Below are positions 8,868 to 16,811 of a DNA stretch of 33,668 nucleotides, piece by piece (the first letter of the stretch is position 1; every line of letters begins with the position of its first letter). Both the position numbers and the translations under genes were made by a program. Under the pieces are notes generated by a model. The model had not been told where the DNA came from. It did no database searches and saw only the letters and a list, made by a program, of their open reading frames with translations. Origin of the DNA: Bacillota bacterium (GTDB lineage: Bacteria; Actinomycetota; Aquicultoria; Aquicultorales; Aquicultoraceae); assembly GCA_023511485.1 (NCBI GenBank), contig JAIMBH010000026.1:1-33668 (forward strand), read 5' to 3'.

Positions 8868-10128
8868 TCAAGCCAAAAAACTTCGGGAATTAGCTCAGAA
8901 AATCAGAGAAGAAAGAGATCGTGCCAGCTTAATTTTTGATCCGATGGCAAGAAAGTCTGAAAAAACCTTGCCCGGACGGGGCATTATCCCCAAAGAATAT
9001 GCAACTTATGCAAAGCCTGAGCCTGAAAAAACTGCTCCTGAAAAACCGGCCTCTGAGCGGATCGGCTCGGCTTTTGCCAGAATTAAAACCGAAAGCAATC
9101 GTGCAGCCGGGTTGGTACAGCCAACATCTGTTAAATTGCCTCCTACAGAGCAGATTTTTGAGACGACGGCCCCAATATCCTCCCCATCCGTAACTCAGTC
9201 GCCCGCTCCGACGTTGGATCCGCAAGTGATTCCGCCAATAGTTCCACCATTAGATATACCTGCGACGCCACCGGCACCCGCACCGAAACCGGATACAAAG
9301 CCCACCCCGCAAACTTCGGCCACAAGAGTTATAGCAGTAACTAGCGGGAAAGGCGGGGTCGGCAAGAGCAATCTTGTCGCTAATCTAGGTATTGCGCTTG
9401 CTAAGCGTGGCAGAAAAGTCATGTTATTTGATGCCGATCTAGGTCTTGCAAATATAGATGTGCTTTTTGGCATTAACCCAAAATACCACCTAAAGAACCT
9501 TGTTGATGGCGATAAAAGCTTGCAAGAAATCCTGGTTAAAGGGCCTTATTCTTTAAAGATAGTCCCCGGCGGGTCAGGTATTCCCGAACTGGCCAACTTA
9601 AGTGACGAGCAGCAGCAGAAACTTCTGGAGAGCTTCTCTGAGCTAGAGCGTGAATACGAGATCACGCTGATCGACACAGGCGCCGGTATATCTAAAGACA
9701 TAATCTCATTTGTCTTGGCAGCCCGTGAGGCGATAATCATCACCACCCCAGAGCCAACAGCAATTACAGATGCCTACGGTATGATAAAAGTGCTAACCCA
9801 AAGGGATTCTGGTGTCGATATAAAACTAGTAGTTAATATGGTATCCGATGAGAAAGAGGGTCAGGATATCGCAAACCGTATCATTATGGCGACAAAGCAG
9901 TTCTTAGGAAAACGGATTGAGGTTCTGGGCTATATCTTATCCGACCCAACAGTTAATATATCGGTGGTAAAACAAAAACCCCTTGTTATTGGATATCCGA
10001 ACTCAAAGGCATCGAAATGCATTATGCAAATTGCAGAGCAAATCGACAAATCCGGGCGGAAGGATAGAAGCCAAATAGCGGGTCGAAACGGTTTCCGAGG
10101 TTTTCTTTCGAGGCTGTTTGAAAGATAG
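8860..10128 (+). CDS. flhG: MinD-like ATPase FlhG with a long Pro-rich linker
   Basis: MinD/ParA-type ATPase (FlhG/FleN/YlxH) that counts flagella and stimulates FlhF. The first residues MNDQAKKLRELAQKIREE contain the DQAxxLR motif known as the FlhF-activating helix. The ATPase domain has the deviant Walker A GKGGVGKS (163-170), Walker B-like LFDADLGLANIDVLFG and the phrase TPEPTAITDAYGMIK. The protein is 422 residues, clearly longer than the roughly 300 of the Bacillus protein, because about 125 residues rich in Pro, Ala and Thr (about 28-152) separate the helix from the ATPase. The C-terminus is basic and hydrophobic (NGFRGFLSRLFER), fitting a membrane-targeting amphipathic helix. Confidence 0.96.
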   Translation: MNDQAKKLRELAQKIREERDRASLIFDPMARKSEKTLPGRGIIPKEYATYAKPEPEKTAPEKPASERIGSAFARIKTESNRAAGLVQPTSVKLPPTEQIFETTAPISSPSVTQSPAPTLDPQVIPPIVPPLDIPATPPAPAPKPDTKPTPQTSATRVIAVTSGKGGVGKSNLVANLGIALAKRGRKVMLFDADLGLANIDVLFGINPKYHLKNLVDGDKSLQEILVKGPYSLKIVPGGSGIPELANLSDEQQQKLLESFSELEREYEITLIDTGAGISKDIISFVLAAREAIIITTPEPTAITDAYGMIKVLTQRDSGVDIKLVVNMVSDEKEGQDIANRIIMATKQFLGKRIEVLGYILSDPTVNISVVKQKPLVIGYPNSKASKCIMQIAEQIDKSGRKDRSQIAGRNGFRGFLSRLFER

Positions 10129-10135
10129 GTGACAT

Positions 10136-10813
10136 ATGCAGGCAAGTAGGTTTTTAAGACCCGGGCTCCTGGTCGCAATTGAAGTCAATCCCGGTGAAAA
10201 CTGGCCGTTTACCATAGGTTACGTCTCTGATGACCGTCAGAGCATAACCTGCGAGTTTCTATTGGAAAAAAACCGCCATGCCAGTATTGAAACTGGTGCT
10301 GAACTTACGCTTACGTACTCGGCAGAAGACGGCATCTACCGTTTTCGGGGTAAGGTGGTCAAAGTCACGCAAGACCCTTTGCAGATAAGTTTCTCTCTTA
10401 TTGATAACGTAGAACACACCCAACGACGCGAGTTTTTCCGGCTTATCAGGCCGATGGTCAGAGCAAGGTACCGCCCGATTGGCGGCCCCGAGGATATTTT
10501 TGATGCCGAGCTGATCGAAGCGCCGGTGAAGGACTTAAGCGGAAACGGGATAGCCCTTATCATCCCTAAGGAGGATGAATTGCCATCCGGAATGCCGCTT
10601 GTTATGGAGATTGAGCTTATGAGCGGCCGGCAAATAAACCTTATCGGCGAGGTCATAAGGTGTATTCCTAACGACCCTGTAGTCGGCAAAAGTCTTCTCT
10701 GTGTACATTTTTCGGTTATAGAGGAGCGTGACAGAGATCGCATAATAGGTCATCTGTTCAGAGAACAGCTCGATCGTGCAGGAAGAAAGCGCCGTATGCA
10801 TAAGCAAGGCTAA
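10136..10813 (+). CDS. YcgR-like PilZ-domain c-di-GMP receptor (copy 1)
   Basis: Probable flagellar brake or regulator that binds c-di-GMP. 225 residues: an N-terminal YcgR-type beta domain (about 1-90, with PGENWPFTIG) and a PilZ domain with QRREFFR (96-102), giving the RxxxR arginines, and DLSGNG (133-138), matching D/NxSxxG. Both c-di-GMP-binding motifs are intact. It follows flhG by only 7 nt. A paralogue lies at 12229-12849 with both motifs at the same residue numbers. Which partner it acts on (stator, rotor or transcription) cannot be read from sequence. Confidence 0.92.
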   Translation: MQASRFLRPGLLVAIEVNPGENWPFTIGYVSDDRQSITCEFLLEKNRHASIETGAELTLTYSAEDGIYRFRGKVVKVTQDPLQISFSLIDNVEHTQRREFFRLIRPMVRARYRPIGGPEDIFDAELIEAPVKDLSGNGIALIIPKEDELPSGMPLVMEIELMSGRQINLIGEVIRCIPNDPVVGKSLLCVHFSVIEERDRDRIIGHLFREQLDRAGRKRRMHKQG

Positions 10814-10850
10814 TGTTTTATCAGTTAAATAGCGTGTGATGGAATACTAG

Positions 10851-11309
10851 ATGTCTAATGAGTCTATTATTAAGGTAACAATTCTTATTAGTACAGTTTT
10901 AAGCCTTATATCTCTCGTAGTTGCCGTACTCTCAGGTGGAGACATCATCTCTATAATAACCATACGCTTCCTGCTTGTATTTCTAGCCAGCGCTATTTTA
11001 TCCTGGACTGCTTTTACGATTATTAACTCAGTTATCATTAAAGCCGCCAGGGAATCTATAATCGAGTTGAATAAGGAGCTTGAAAAGGAAAAACGCCTTA
11101 TTGAAGAAGCGGAAAAAGATACCCTCTTGCAAGAGGCCGAACTGCTTAAAGAAGAATTAAACAAAGGTCAAAACCTTGATTTAACTTCTCTCCCCCAGGA
11201 AAATATAGACCTCGATTTTACAGAGGACAAAGAAAATCCTGAAATAAAAGTGTTTGAACCGTTTAAGCCGAGACGAATTGAAACCGATAAGGACGATAGC
11301 AGCTCTTAA
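10851..11309 (+). CDS. Small membrane protein of the flagellar operon, function unknown
   Basis: I do not recognise the family. 152 residues: two membrane helices (about 7-28 and 38-63), then a charged helical segment rich in Glu and Lys (about 68-105, likely coiled coil), and an acidic, disordered tail ending in DDSSS. It lies between the first PilZ gene and fliA, with 37 and 24 nt on either side, so it is in the operon. The design (membrane anchor plus cytoplasmic coiled coil next to the sigma-28 gene) recalls Bacillus SwrB, but I see no sequence similarity that would justify the name. Confidence 0.8.
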   Translation: MSNESIIKVTILISTVLSLISLVVAVLSGGDIISIITIRFLLVFLASAILSWTAFTIINSVIIKAARESIIELNKELEKEKRLIEEAEKDTLLQEAELLKEELNKGQNLDLTSLPQENIDLDFTEDKENPEIKVFEPFKPRRIETDKDDSSS

Positions 11310-11333
11310 AGGTAAATTCGGAAACGGTGAAAA

Positions 11334-12104
11334 ATGAACAAAACGCAGTCTTCACCAAGCAAATGGGTGCTCTATAAAGTTCACAACGACCCTCAAGCAA
11401 AAGAAGAGCTTATATTATCAAACATTTCATTGGTAAGATATGTCGCCGAGAGAATTAAGGATAACCTTCCGGCCGAGGTCGAAAGGGACGACTTGGTTAG
11501 CTACGGAATATTCGGCCTGATAGATGCCATTGAAAAATTTGACCATAACCGGGGTTTAAAATTTGAAACCTACGCTATCCCCAGAATTAGGGGTGCTATC
11601 CTTGATGGTTTAAGAACTTACGATATTGCTCCAAGATCGATGCGCCAAAAGGCAAAGCAAATCAGCAAAGCCTACGCCGAGGTGGAACGGCGTACCGGCA
11701 GGGCGGCAACAGATGCTGAAGTTGCAAAAGAACTCGGTGTCAGTATGGAATCATTCAACAGTATGCTTGCCGAAGTAAGCCGCCTCCCTCTCATATCCCT
11801 TGATGACTTGATACTTCAGGACGATGAAAATAGCGTTACCCTCGGTGAACGAATCGAAGATAAAAACTCAAGCGACCCTGCTGAGATGGTAGAGCTTACT
11901 GAAGTAAGAGACGCACTAATCGATGGAATTGAATCTTTGACCGACCAGGAAAGGCTAGTTATTACACTTTATTACTACGAAGGCCTTACCCTCAGAGAGA
12001 CCTGTGAAGTACTGGGGTTATCCGAGTCAAGAGTATCCCAGATAAGGATAAAAGCAGTCTTAAAACTTCGTGCAAAGCTGTCACATCTATGCGTAAATGT
12101 ATAA
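11334..12104 (+). CDS. fliA: Flagellar RNA polymerase sigma-28 factor (FliA/WhiG/SigD type)
   Basis: Sigma factor for late flagellar and chemotaxis genes. 256 residues: region 2 (about 27-95, with SLVRYVAERIKDNLP, DLVSYGIFGLIDAIEKFD and FETYAIPRIRGAILDGLR), region 3 (PRSMRQKAKQISKAYAEVER) and region 4 (about 205-250, LTDQERLVITLYYYEGLTLRE followed by the helix-turn-helix LGLSESRVSQIRIKA). The acidic gap between regions 3 and 4 is typical of the FliA/SigB class. No anti-sigma gene flgM lies next to it in this window. Candidate target promoters are seen at 12122-12149 and 1150-1176. Confidence 0.97.
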   Translation: MNKTQSSPSKWVLYKVHNDPQAKEELILSNISLVRYVAERIKDNLPAEVERDDLVSYGIFGLIDAIEKFDHNRGLKFETYAIPRIRGAILDGLRTYDIAPRSMRQKAKQISKAYAEVERRTGRAATDAEVAKELGVSMESFNSMLAEVSRLPLISLDDLILQDDENSVTLGERIEDKNSSDPAEMVELTEVRDALIDGIESLTDQERLVITLYYYEGLTLRETCEVLGLSESRVSQIRIKAVLKLRAKLSHLCVNV

Positions 12105-12121
12105 AGATTTATGCAATAAAC

Positions 12122-12149
12122 TATTGTTTTTCACATATCAAGCCGATAA
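12122..12149 (+). promoter_or_regulatory. Candidate sigma-28 promoter of the second PilZ gene
   Basis: TATTGTTT (12122-12129), 12 nt, then GCCGATAA (12142-12149). The -10 matches the flagellar sigma consensus exactly and the -35 matches TAAAGTTT at 6/8; the spacing is 12 rather than 11. It lies in the 124-nt gap after fliA, about 80 nt before the PilZ start, so the downstream genes can be transcribed separately by the sigma factor encoded just upstream. Confidence 0.55.
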
Positions 12150-12228
12150 ATAGTACAAATATGCTTTTACAATCTTAGCACCAGAGACTATGAGTAAGTA
12201 GAGGTTTACGTGTTTGCCGGGGTTAAAA

Positions 12229-12849
12229 ATGCAGGCAGAATTGCTGGATATTATAAGAACCGGTCAGATAGTCTATATTGAGGATGATGAAGGCCAGTCC
12301 TGGCCATTTGGTGTTAACAACATCTTAAGCCGTGAACTTGTGGTCTGCAGTGCGTTGGGGAGAAAATCCACCCCTCTAAAGGCTGCACAAAATATGGTAA
12401 CAATCGTTGTCCCCGAAGAAAACGGAGCCTACTTAATAGAAGCAGCGCTGGTCGAGGCCGATGAAAACAACTGCCGTATGATTCTCAAGCCAACCGGAAA
12501 GGCAGAACAAGTACAGCGTCGGCAGTACTTTAGAGTCTCAAAACCCTCAGCGCTGGTTCACTATCAGCTAGTTAATGATGATGTTAGCGAGGAGATTATG
12601 AAGCCGGTTGAGGGCATGGTTTGGGACCTCAGCGGCAATGGCATCGGGATGGTCATAAGAAGCACAAAAACGATTTATGCCGATTCCGAGATAAAATTAA
12701 GTATTACCCTTCCGGGAGAATCGCCGGTTGAGATAATCGGAAAAGTGGTTCGCGTTGTGCCAAGAAGTATTATCAAAAACGAATATTTACTTGGTGTAAC
12801 CTTTAAAAAATACGCGAAGCGGACAGGGATAGGATACTTAAATACATAA
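12229..12849 (+). CDS. YcgR-like PilZ-domain c-di-GMP receptor (copy 2)
   Basis: Second c-di-GMP receptor of the cluster. 206 residues with an N-terminal YcgR-type domain (GQSWPFGVN), the arginine motif QRRQYFR (96-102) and DLSGNG (133-138). Counted from this ATG, both motifs fall at exactly the same residues as in copy 1, and both proteins start MQA, which is why I prefer 12229 (GGGG six nt upstream) over the in-frame TTG at 12214 (GAGG upstream). It has its own sigma-28-like promoter, so copy 1 may be an early and copy 2 a late gene (inference). Confidence 0.92.
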   Translation: MQAELLDIIRTGQIVYIEDDEGQSWPFGVNNILSRELVVCSALGRKSTPLKAAQNMVTIVVPEENGAYLIEAALVEADENNCRMILKPTGKAEQVQRRQYFRVSKPSALVHYQLVNDDVSEEIMKPVEGMVWDLSGNGIGMVIRSTKTIYADSEIKLSITLPGESPVEIIGKVVRVVPRSIIKNEYLLGVTFKKYAKRTGIGYLNT

Positions 12850-12939
12850 CTCAAGAACAGCTGGCGCTTATGAAACTCAAGAAAAAAACTTAAACTCCCC
12901 TTCCGTAATATTTTCCACCTGGTGAGCTCTGAATTAAAG

Positions 12940-12948
12940 TGTTATAAT
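12940..12948 (+). promoter_or_regulatory. Candidate extended -10 promoter
   Basis: TGTTATAAT, that is TG-N-TATAAT with a perfect -10 hexamer (12943-12948), lies about 63 nt before the small Q-rich gene. The -35 at 17 nt (TGGTGA) is poor, which is common for extended -10 promoters. It would let the last two genes of the cluster be made by the housekeeping sigma. Confidence 0.5.
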
Positions 12949-13010
12949 TCATTCCAGGTTTACAGCTAAAATGGACTTTAATTTAAAGCTCTTTAAGGAA
13001 AGGAAGAGCT

Positions 13011-13325
13011 ATGTCTATCAGGCCAACCGATTTGCAAATAATTATTCAAAAGATGCAAGAGGTTGAGCGATTGCAGCAAGTCCAGCAACAACAGCCGAAA
13101 ACCCAACAACAACAATTCGCTGCCGAGTTGCTAAAAAAGAGCGAAGAGAAGGAGCGCCAGGTCAATTCCTCGCCGCAAACAGACGAGGTAAAAATTAACG
13201 CCAAAGGAAACGACGCTGAAAAAAAGAATCAAAACAAGCGCAAGAAGCAAGGAAGCAGCTCATCTGAAAAAGAAAAAGCAAACAATTTAGAAGCATCCGA
13301 GCATATCATCGATATAAAGATCTAG
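13011..13325 (+). CDS. Small Gln/Lys-rich flagellar-cluster protein, function unknown
   Basis: 104 residues, no membrane segment. The start MSIRPTDLQIIIQKMQEVER is helical, followed by Gln-rich stretches (QQVQQQQPKTQQQQ, about 22-35), a lysine-rich low-complexity middle (about 60-90) and the C-terminus EHIIDIKI. Small proteins of this design (S-RP-D-Q start, basic middle, IDIKI-like end) are, to my memory, found in flagellar clusters of Clostridia-like bacteria; I cannot name a function. A strong site (AAGGAAAGGAAG) precedes the ATG, and the next gene follows after 15 nt. Confidence 0.8.
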   Translation: MSIRPTDLQIIIQKMQEVERLQQVQQQQPKTQQQQFAAELLKKSEEKERQVNSSPQTDEVKINAKGNDAEKKNQNKRKKQGSSSSEKEKANNLEASEHIIDIKI

Positions 13326-13340
13326 GAGTTGGATACGCCA

Positions 13341-13907
13341 ATGTATATGGGATTTGAACCAATAGTCATAGTGCTCTCGGTAGCCCTACTTTCAATCCCT
13401 GTACTGACCTGGGTAATTTTAAGAAAGATATCCGCCGCCGATAAAGCCAGAGAGAGCAAGGAGGAACTGCGTTCCCTCGAGAACTCCCTCTCTTTGTTGA
13501 TAAAAGAACTCCAAGACTCTGTCCAAAAAGCCTTAGCAGACATGGAGAATTCTGCCGACCGGCTCAGCGCAATGATAGAGAAAGCAGATGACCGCATAAG
13601 GCAACTCCAGTATTACTATGAGTATGGTGAAGAGCTAAGACCGCTTGTTACGCCGCAACCGAGGCAAAATGAAAGCCCGATAATAGGATCATCGATTGAG
13701 CAAAGCCATGTAGTGAAGCACAAAGAGGTGCACGAGCTGAGCCGTAAGGGTTGGAGTCCGGTACAGATTGCGAAACATACCGGCATGAGCGCAGATGAAG
13801 TGCAGCTTATCGTTAACTTGATGGAAATTAGCACTATGGATGCACAGCTTCGACCCCAACAAGAAACCCAGCAACCACCGCAACAGTACAGACAGCCGAT
13901 GGTGTAA
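13341..13907 (+). CDS. DUF6115-type membrane-anchored protein with C-terminal HTH-like motif
   Basis: 188 residues from the ATG at 13341, which has AGGAG 11 nt upstream; an in-frame TTG at 13329 is too close to that site. One N-terminal membrane helix (IVIVLSVALLSIPVLTWVIL), a long coiled coil (about 30-95), a Pro/Gln linker, and a compact helical motif VHELSRKGWSPVQIAKHTGM that resembles a recombinase-type helix-turn-helix; the end is Gln/Pro-rich. This is the layout of DUF6115 proteins found beside flagellar genes. The helix-turn-helix on a membrane protein may be a protein-binding rather than DNA-binding element. It is the last gene of the plus-strand flagellar run. Confidence 0.82.
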   Translation: MYMGFEPIVIVLSVALLSIPVLTWVILRKISAADKARESKEELRSLENSLSLLIKELQDSVQKALADMENSADRLSAMIEKADDRIRQLQYYYEYGEELRPLVTPQPRQNESPIIGSSIEQSHVVKHKEVHELSRKGWSPVQIAKHTGMSADEVQLIVNLMEISTMDAQLRPQQETQQPPQQYRQPMV

Positions 13908-13916
13908 AGTGATAAC

Positions 13917-13954
13917 AGCAGATTAAAAAATAGGTTTTAGCTAGAGGGTCTGCT
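13917..13954. terminator. Possible convergent stem-loop
   Basis: AGCAGA (13917-13922) and TCTGCT (13949-13954) can pair between the end of the flagellar run and the convergent M15 gene. The stem is short and the loop is long, and there is no clean T-tract directly after it, so this is weak. Confidence 0.2.
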
Positions 13955-13970
13955 AAAAGGTAAAGAGTTT

Positions 13971-14756
13971 TTATCCCCTGACTAAACTTGCCCAGGTTTG
14001 CGGGTCAGTTTGAGCACTTCTTCTTAAATTACACCGCTTTTGCCAATTGGCTAAAGCTGCAGCTGTCTTTGGACCAAAAATTCCATCCACAACAAGCCTA
14101 TAGCCTTTTTCGTTAAGCCTTCTTTGTAGGTCCTTTACACTCTCTCCCCTAGAGCCCCGCTTGAGCAGCGGCAAAACGTCGCTATTGCTCCGGTTAGATG
14201 GGATGGCATCCCCTATAAGCCGTATGCAAGAAAAGTGCATACCATCTTTTGCACTTCGCCAAGCGCCTCCCCACTCAAAACCATGTTCTGTTGCAAGCCC
14301 GATAAGCGGCGTGGGCTGAAAAGAATTTGCACCGTAATTTATTTTACCTCCTGGACCATCCAACCCATCGTCAACATTGATATCGATATCGCATCCAAAG
14401 GCATGCCCGGATAGCGGCTTTGCGGGGTTCCAGAGCACGTGCCTTGGAACCCAGATACCACCGATGTCGTTTATTAAATTTTCTGCCGCAGCCCGGTCTA
14501 TAAACGCCTTCATTTGGGATGATACCAAGCGGTGGCAAGGAAAACGCCCAAAGGGGGTATCAATGCTAACAATGTTTCGCCTAACCCATTCGGGGTCAAT
14601 GATAATAGCGCCCCTCCTTCTTGGATTTTCCCGGTACGAAAAAGCGCCAAATATTTTCTTTAATTGACTCTGACTAAGTGACAAGGCTTTACCCCTAAAT
14701 TTATTCCTCTGGATTTTGGTTTCCAACCTGGTGCTTCTTCCCTTATGAAGCTTCAA
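13971..14756 (-). CDS. M15-family D,D/L,D-peptidase with C-terminal peptidoglycan-binding domain
   Basis: Zinc peptidase that cuts peptidoglycan cross-links or stem peptides. The M15 signature is SGHAFGCDIDIN (about residues 116-127; zinc ligands His118 and Asp125), with the third ligand in DGMHFS (His174), where most relatives have WHFE. A PG_binding_1 repeat follows (about 198-261, LKRGSRGESVKDLQRRLNEKGY). I see no signal peptide or membrane helix, as in phage-type endolysins, so how it reaches the wall is unclear. The start is uncertain: TTG at 14756 overlaps the upstream gene by 14 nt and has no clear ribosome site, while an in-frame TTG about 24 codons later has AGGGG seven nt upstream. 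It is probably co-transcribed with the HD-GYP gene. Confidence 0.88.
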   Translation of the reverse strand: MKLHKGRSTRLETKIQRNKFRGKALSLSQSQLKKIFGAFSYRENPRRRGAIIIDPEWVRRNIVSIDTPFGRFPCHRLVSSQMKAFIDRAAAENLINDIGGIWVPRHVLWNPAKPLSGHAFGCDIDINVDDGLDGPGGKINYGANSFQPTPLIGLATEHGFEWGGAWRSAKDGMHFSCIRLIGDAIPSNRSNSDVLPLLKRGSRGESVKDLQRRLNEKGYRLVVDGIFGPKTAAALANWQKRCNLRRSAQTDPQTWASLVRG

Positions 14757-16206
14757 AATCGGAGCTTAGCATATCGCTGAGCAAGCTCATCAGCTCATCG
14801 GCAGTAATTGTTGGAATATCTTTCTGCTCAACATCGGCTTTGTCGTCGTCAATGTTGTCCTTCATCATTTCAACAAACCTGGTTGCAAGAACTGGATCGA
14901 ACTGCGTGCCCTTATTTTGCTCAATAACCTCAAGAGCATCCTTATACGGGATTCCCTTCCGGTAAGGGCGATCCGATGTCATTGCGTCAAAGGCATCTGC
15001 TATAGCAATGATGCGTGCCAGAAACGGTATTTGCTCTCCACTTAAACCAAGAGGGTACCCCTTGCCGTCATAACGCTCATGGTGGTGCAGTATGATATCT
15101 GATATCTTTATCATGCTATCAATCGGCTGGGTAATCTCGTAACCTTTATAAGCGTGCTCTTTTATTAACTTGTATTCATCCTTAGTTAAAGTACCGGTCT
15201 TGTTAAGGGTAGACTCGGGAATACCAATTTTCCCGATATCATGTAGCCGGGCTCCAATATATGCCTTTTCAATCTCTAACTTACTTAAACCAAGATAGGA
15301 TGCCAGCTCAACCGAAAGCCTAGCTACATTATCAGAGTGCCCGCTTGTGTACGGGTCTTTTGCCTCAACCGCCCTGGAAAAGGATATTACTATTTTTAGG
15401 TAAGCCTTGCGCAAATCCTCCCACAACCTTGCATTGCGTATAGCAACGGATAGCCAGGATGCAATCTCACCGATAGAACGCATCTGCTCAAATCCGATGC
15501 TTACTTCTTGTTCGTTTGCTAAGATGATAACGCCAATAAACTCCTTCTGGCTGCGAAGCTGTACCGCCACTACCGTCTTAACACCAGCGGCCTTTAATTT
15601 ATCACAAATTTGAAACTCCTGATCGCAAGAAATATCCCGCGTATAAACCAAACCATTCTCGGTCATCGAAAAAACCGAAAATATTTCTTTGGCTGCTACA
15701 ACTGATAAATCAACCTGCGTCTGCTGGAAAAGACCTTCCTTCCATAAAAGCTCTAGGTAATCGCTGCGCTTTGATGCCAGGTAAAGCGCAGCTCCATCAA
15801 ATTCGAGTATTTGAAGCATCTCCTCAAGCGTCGGCTTGACAATTTGCCTTACGTCAAGCGTATCGTTAATTCTTGCAGTTATGGTCTGCAGGATCGATGA
15901 TTGCCGCTCACGCTGTACAAGCCTATCCCCTTCCATAGCTTGCACACGCAAGAGAATATCCATGATGAGAAGCATTGGTATTACCATGCTTGGGTAGCTT
16001 ATGAGCAAATGATAAATTGGGTTACCGGTAAATGTGTAACCAATTGCAAATTCGTTTGTTGTCGTAAAGGCAAAAAGAACGAGCCCAAGGATTATGCGGA
16101 AGCGGCCTTTTTCAGTTCGCCTAAGCCGGAAAACATAGTACATCCCGACCAAGCATAAAACTAAATTTAAAGAGCGAAAGATGATATCAAGCATCCGCTC
16201 GGCCAT
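14743..16206 (-). CDS. Membrane-bound GAF / HD-GYP c-di-GMP phosphodiesterase
   Basis: Probable enzyme that hydrolyses c-di-GMP. 487 residues: about three N-terminal membrane helices (up to about 88), a short helical linker, a GAF domain (about 105-255) and an HD-GYP domain (about 275-440) with HSDNVARLSVELA, ARLHDIGKIGIP, LHHHERYDGKGYP and AIADAFDAMTSDRPYR. The catalytic HD pair and the GYP tripeptide are intact. The C-terminal tail is acidic. Start ATG 16206 has AAAGG immediately next to it; the in-frame ATG at 16194 has a better distance. The 5' end overlaps the broken small membrane gene upstream. Its place beside the PilZ-containing flagellar cluster suggests it controls the same signal (inference). 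Confidence 0.95.
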   Translation of the reverse strand: MAERMLDIIFRSLNLVLCLVGMYYVFRLRRTEKGRFRIILGLVLFAFTTTNEFAIGYTFTGNPIYHLLISYPSMVIPMLLIMDILLRVQAMEGDRLVQRERQSSILQTITARINDTLDVRQIVKPTLEEMLQILEFDGAALYLASKRSDYLELLWKEGLFQQTQVDLSVVAAKEIFSVFSMTENGLVYTRDISCDQEFQICDKLKAAGVKTVVAVQLRSQKEFIGVIILANEQEVSIGFEQMRSIGEIASWLSVAIRNARLWEDLRKAYLKIVISFSRAVEAKDPYTSGHSDNVARLSVELASYLGLSKLEIEKAYIGARLHDIGKIGIPESTLNKTGTLTKDEYKLIKEHAYKGYEITQPIDSMIKISDIILHHHERYDGKGYPLGLSGEQIPFLARIIAIADAFDAMTSDRPYRKGIPYKDALEVIEQNKGTQFDPVLATRFVEMMKDNIDDDKADVEQKDIPTITADELMSLLSDMLSSDFEAS

Positions 16207-16511
16207 CCTTTAAATACTCTCTTCTAACTATCCAGACAACCGGTAATATACTTACCGTCTCACCGATTGCAGCAAAGCTGTGCATAAAGCGCAGGCCAAA
16301 GACCAAACTAGCGACATAGATAACATTTGTAAGCAAAAAATGCACCTGTGCAAACCAGATAGTAGGTATAGTAACGGCACGACTTGAGATTTACGCGGTT
16401 AACCAGCAAAAATATAATTGCCACAACAGATAGACCTAGGGGAAATATGTGTCCGTATTCAAAAACATTGTGCAATATAAGAGAGTACAACCAAACCACC
16501 CGCTTAATCAC
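16187..16511 (-). pseudogene. Small membrane protein gene split by a frameshift
   Basis: Two reading frames together make one plausible membrane protein of about 108 residues. The first (from GTG 16511) gives MIKRVVWLYSLILHNVFEYG and continues to VNRVNLKS, then degenerates and stops at 16308. The second, +1 frame, is open from about 16393 and gives RAVTIPTIWFAQVHFLLTNV, then LRFMHSFAAIGETVSILPVV and WIVRREYLKDGRADA, stopping at 16187 inside the HD-GYP start. The total, 325 nt, is a multiple of three plus one. The second frame has no start codon near its 5' end and overlaps the HD-GYP gene as coupled genes do. A sequencing error would look the same. No good ribosome site at the GTG, so the 5' end may also be lost. 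Confidence 0.5.
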
Positions 16512-16811
16512 CTAGGGGTTATACGTTAAATATCGACATTTCGCATGGCATTCTTAAAAAATTACGCTGGCAGGTAGAAAAATCTTAAAATAAGCTTTTA
16601 AAGACTTATCCTGGGATAAATTCCAACGCAGCGATTATTAGCATCTGGAGAATCAAATAATAAATAGGCAATATTTAGCAATGTTTTTTGATAGGCAATA
16701 TTTTGCCTAATGCTAAATATTTCTTACTAAGCTTCCGATTGTAAGCTAATATAAGGTAACTTTAATTTAAGTAGATTAATTATATTTATCCTACTATAAG
16801 GAAGGTTGATA
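16512..16811. other. AT-rich divergent intergenic region
   Basis: 300 nt without a gene between the broken membrane gene (-) and the zinc-finger gene (+). It holds the nested inverted and direct repeats at 16665-16721 and probably the promoter of the zinc-finger gene in the very AT-rich stretch 16740-16795, but no hexamer pair stands out. Confidence 0.4.
16665..16721. repeat. Nested inverted and direct repeats upstream of the zinc-finger gene
   Basis: AATATTTAGCA (16670-16680) is a perfect inverted copy of TGCTAAATATT (16711-16721). Inside it lies the hairpin AGGCAA-TATT-TTGCCT (16693-16708), and TAGGCAATATTT occurs directly twice (16665 and 16692). It could be a regulator-binding region or a cruciform. 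There is no T-tract for a terminator on the plus strand. Confidence 0.65.
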
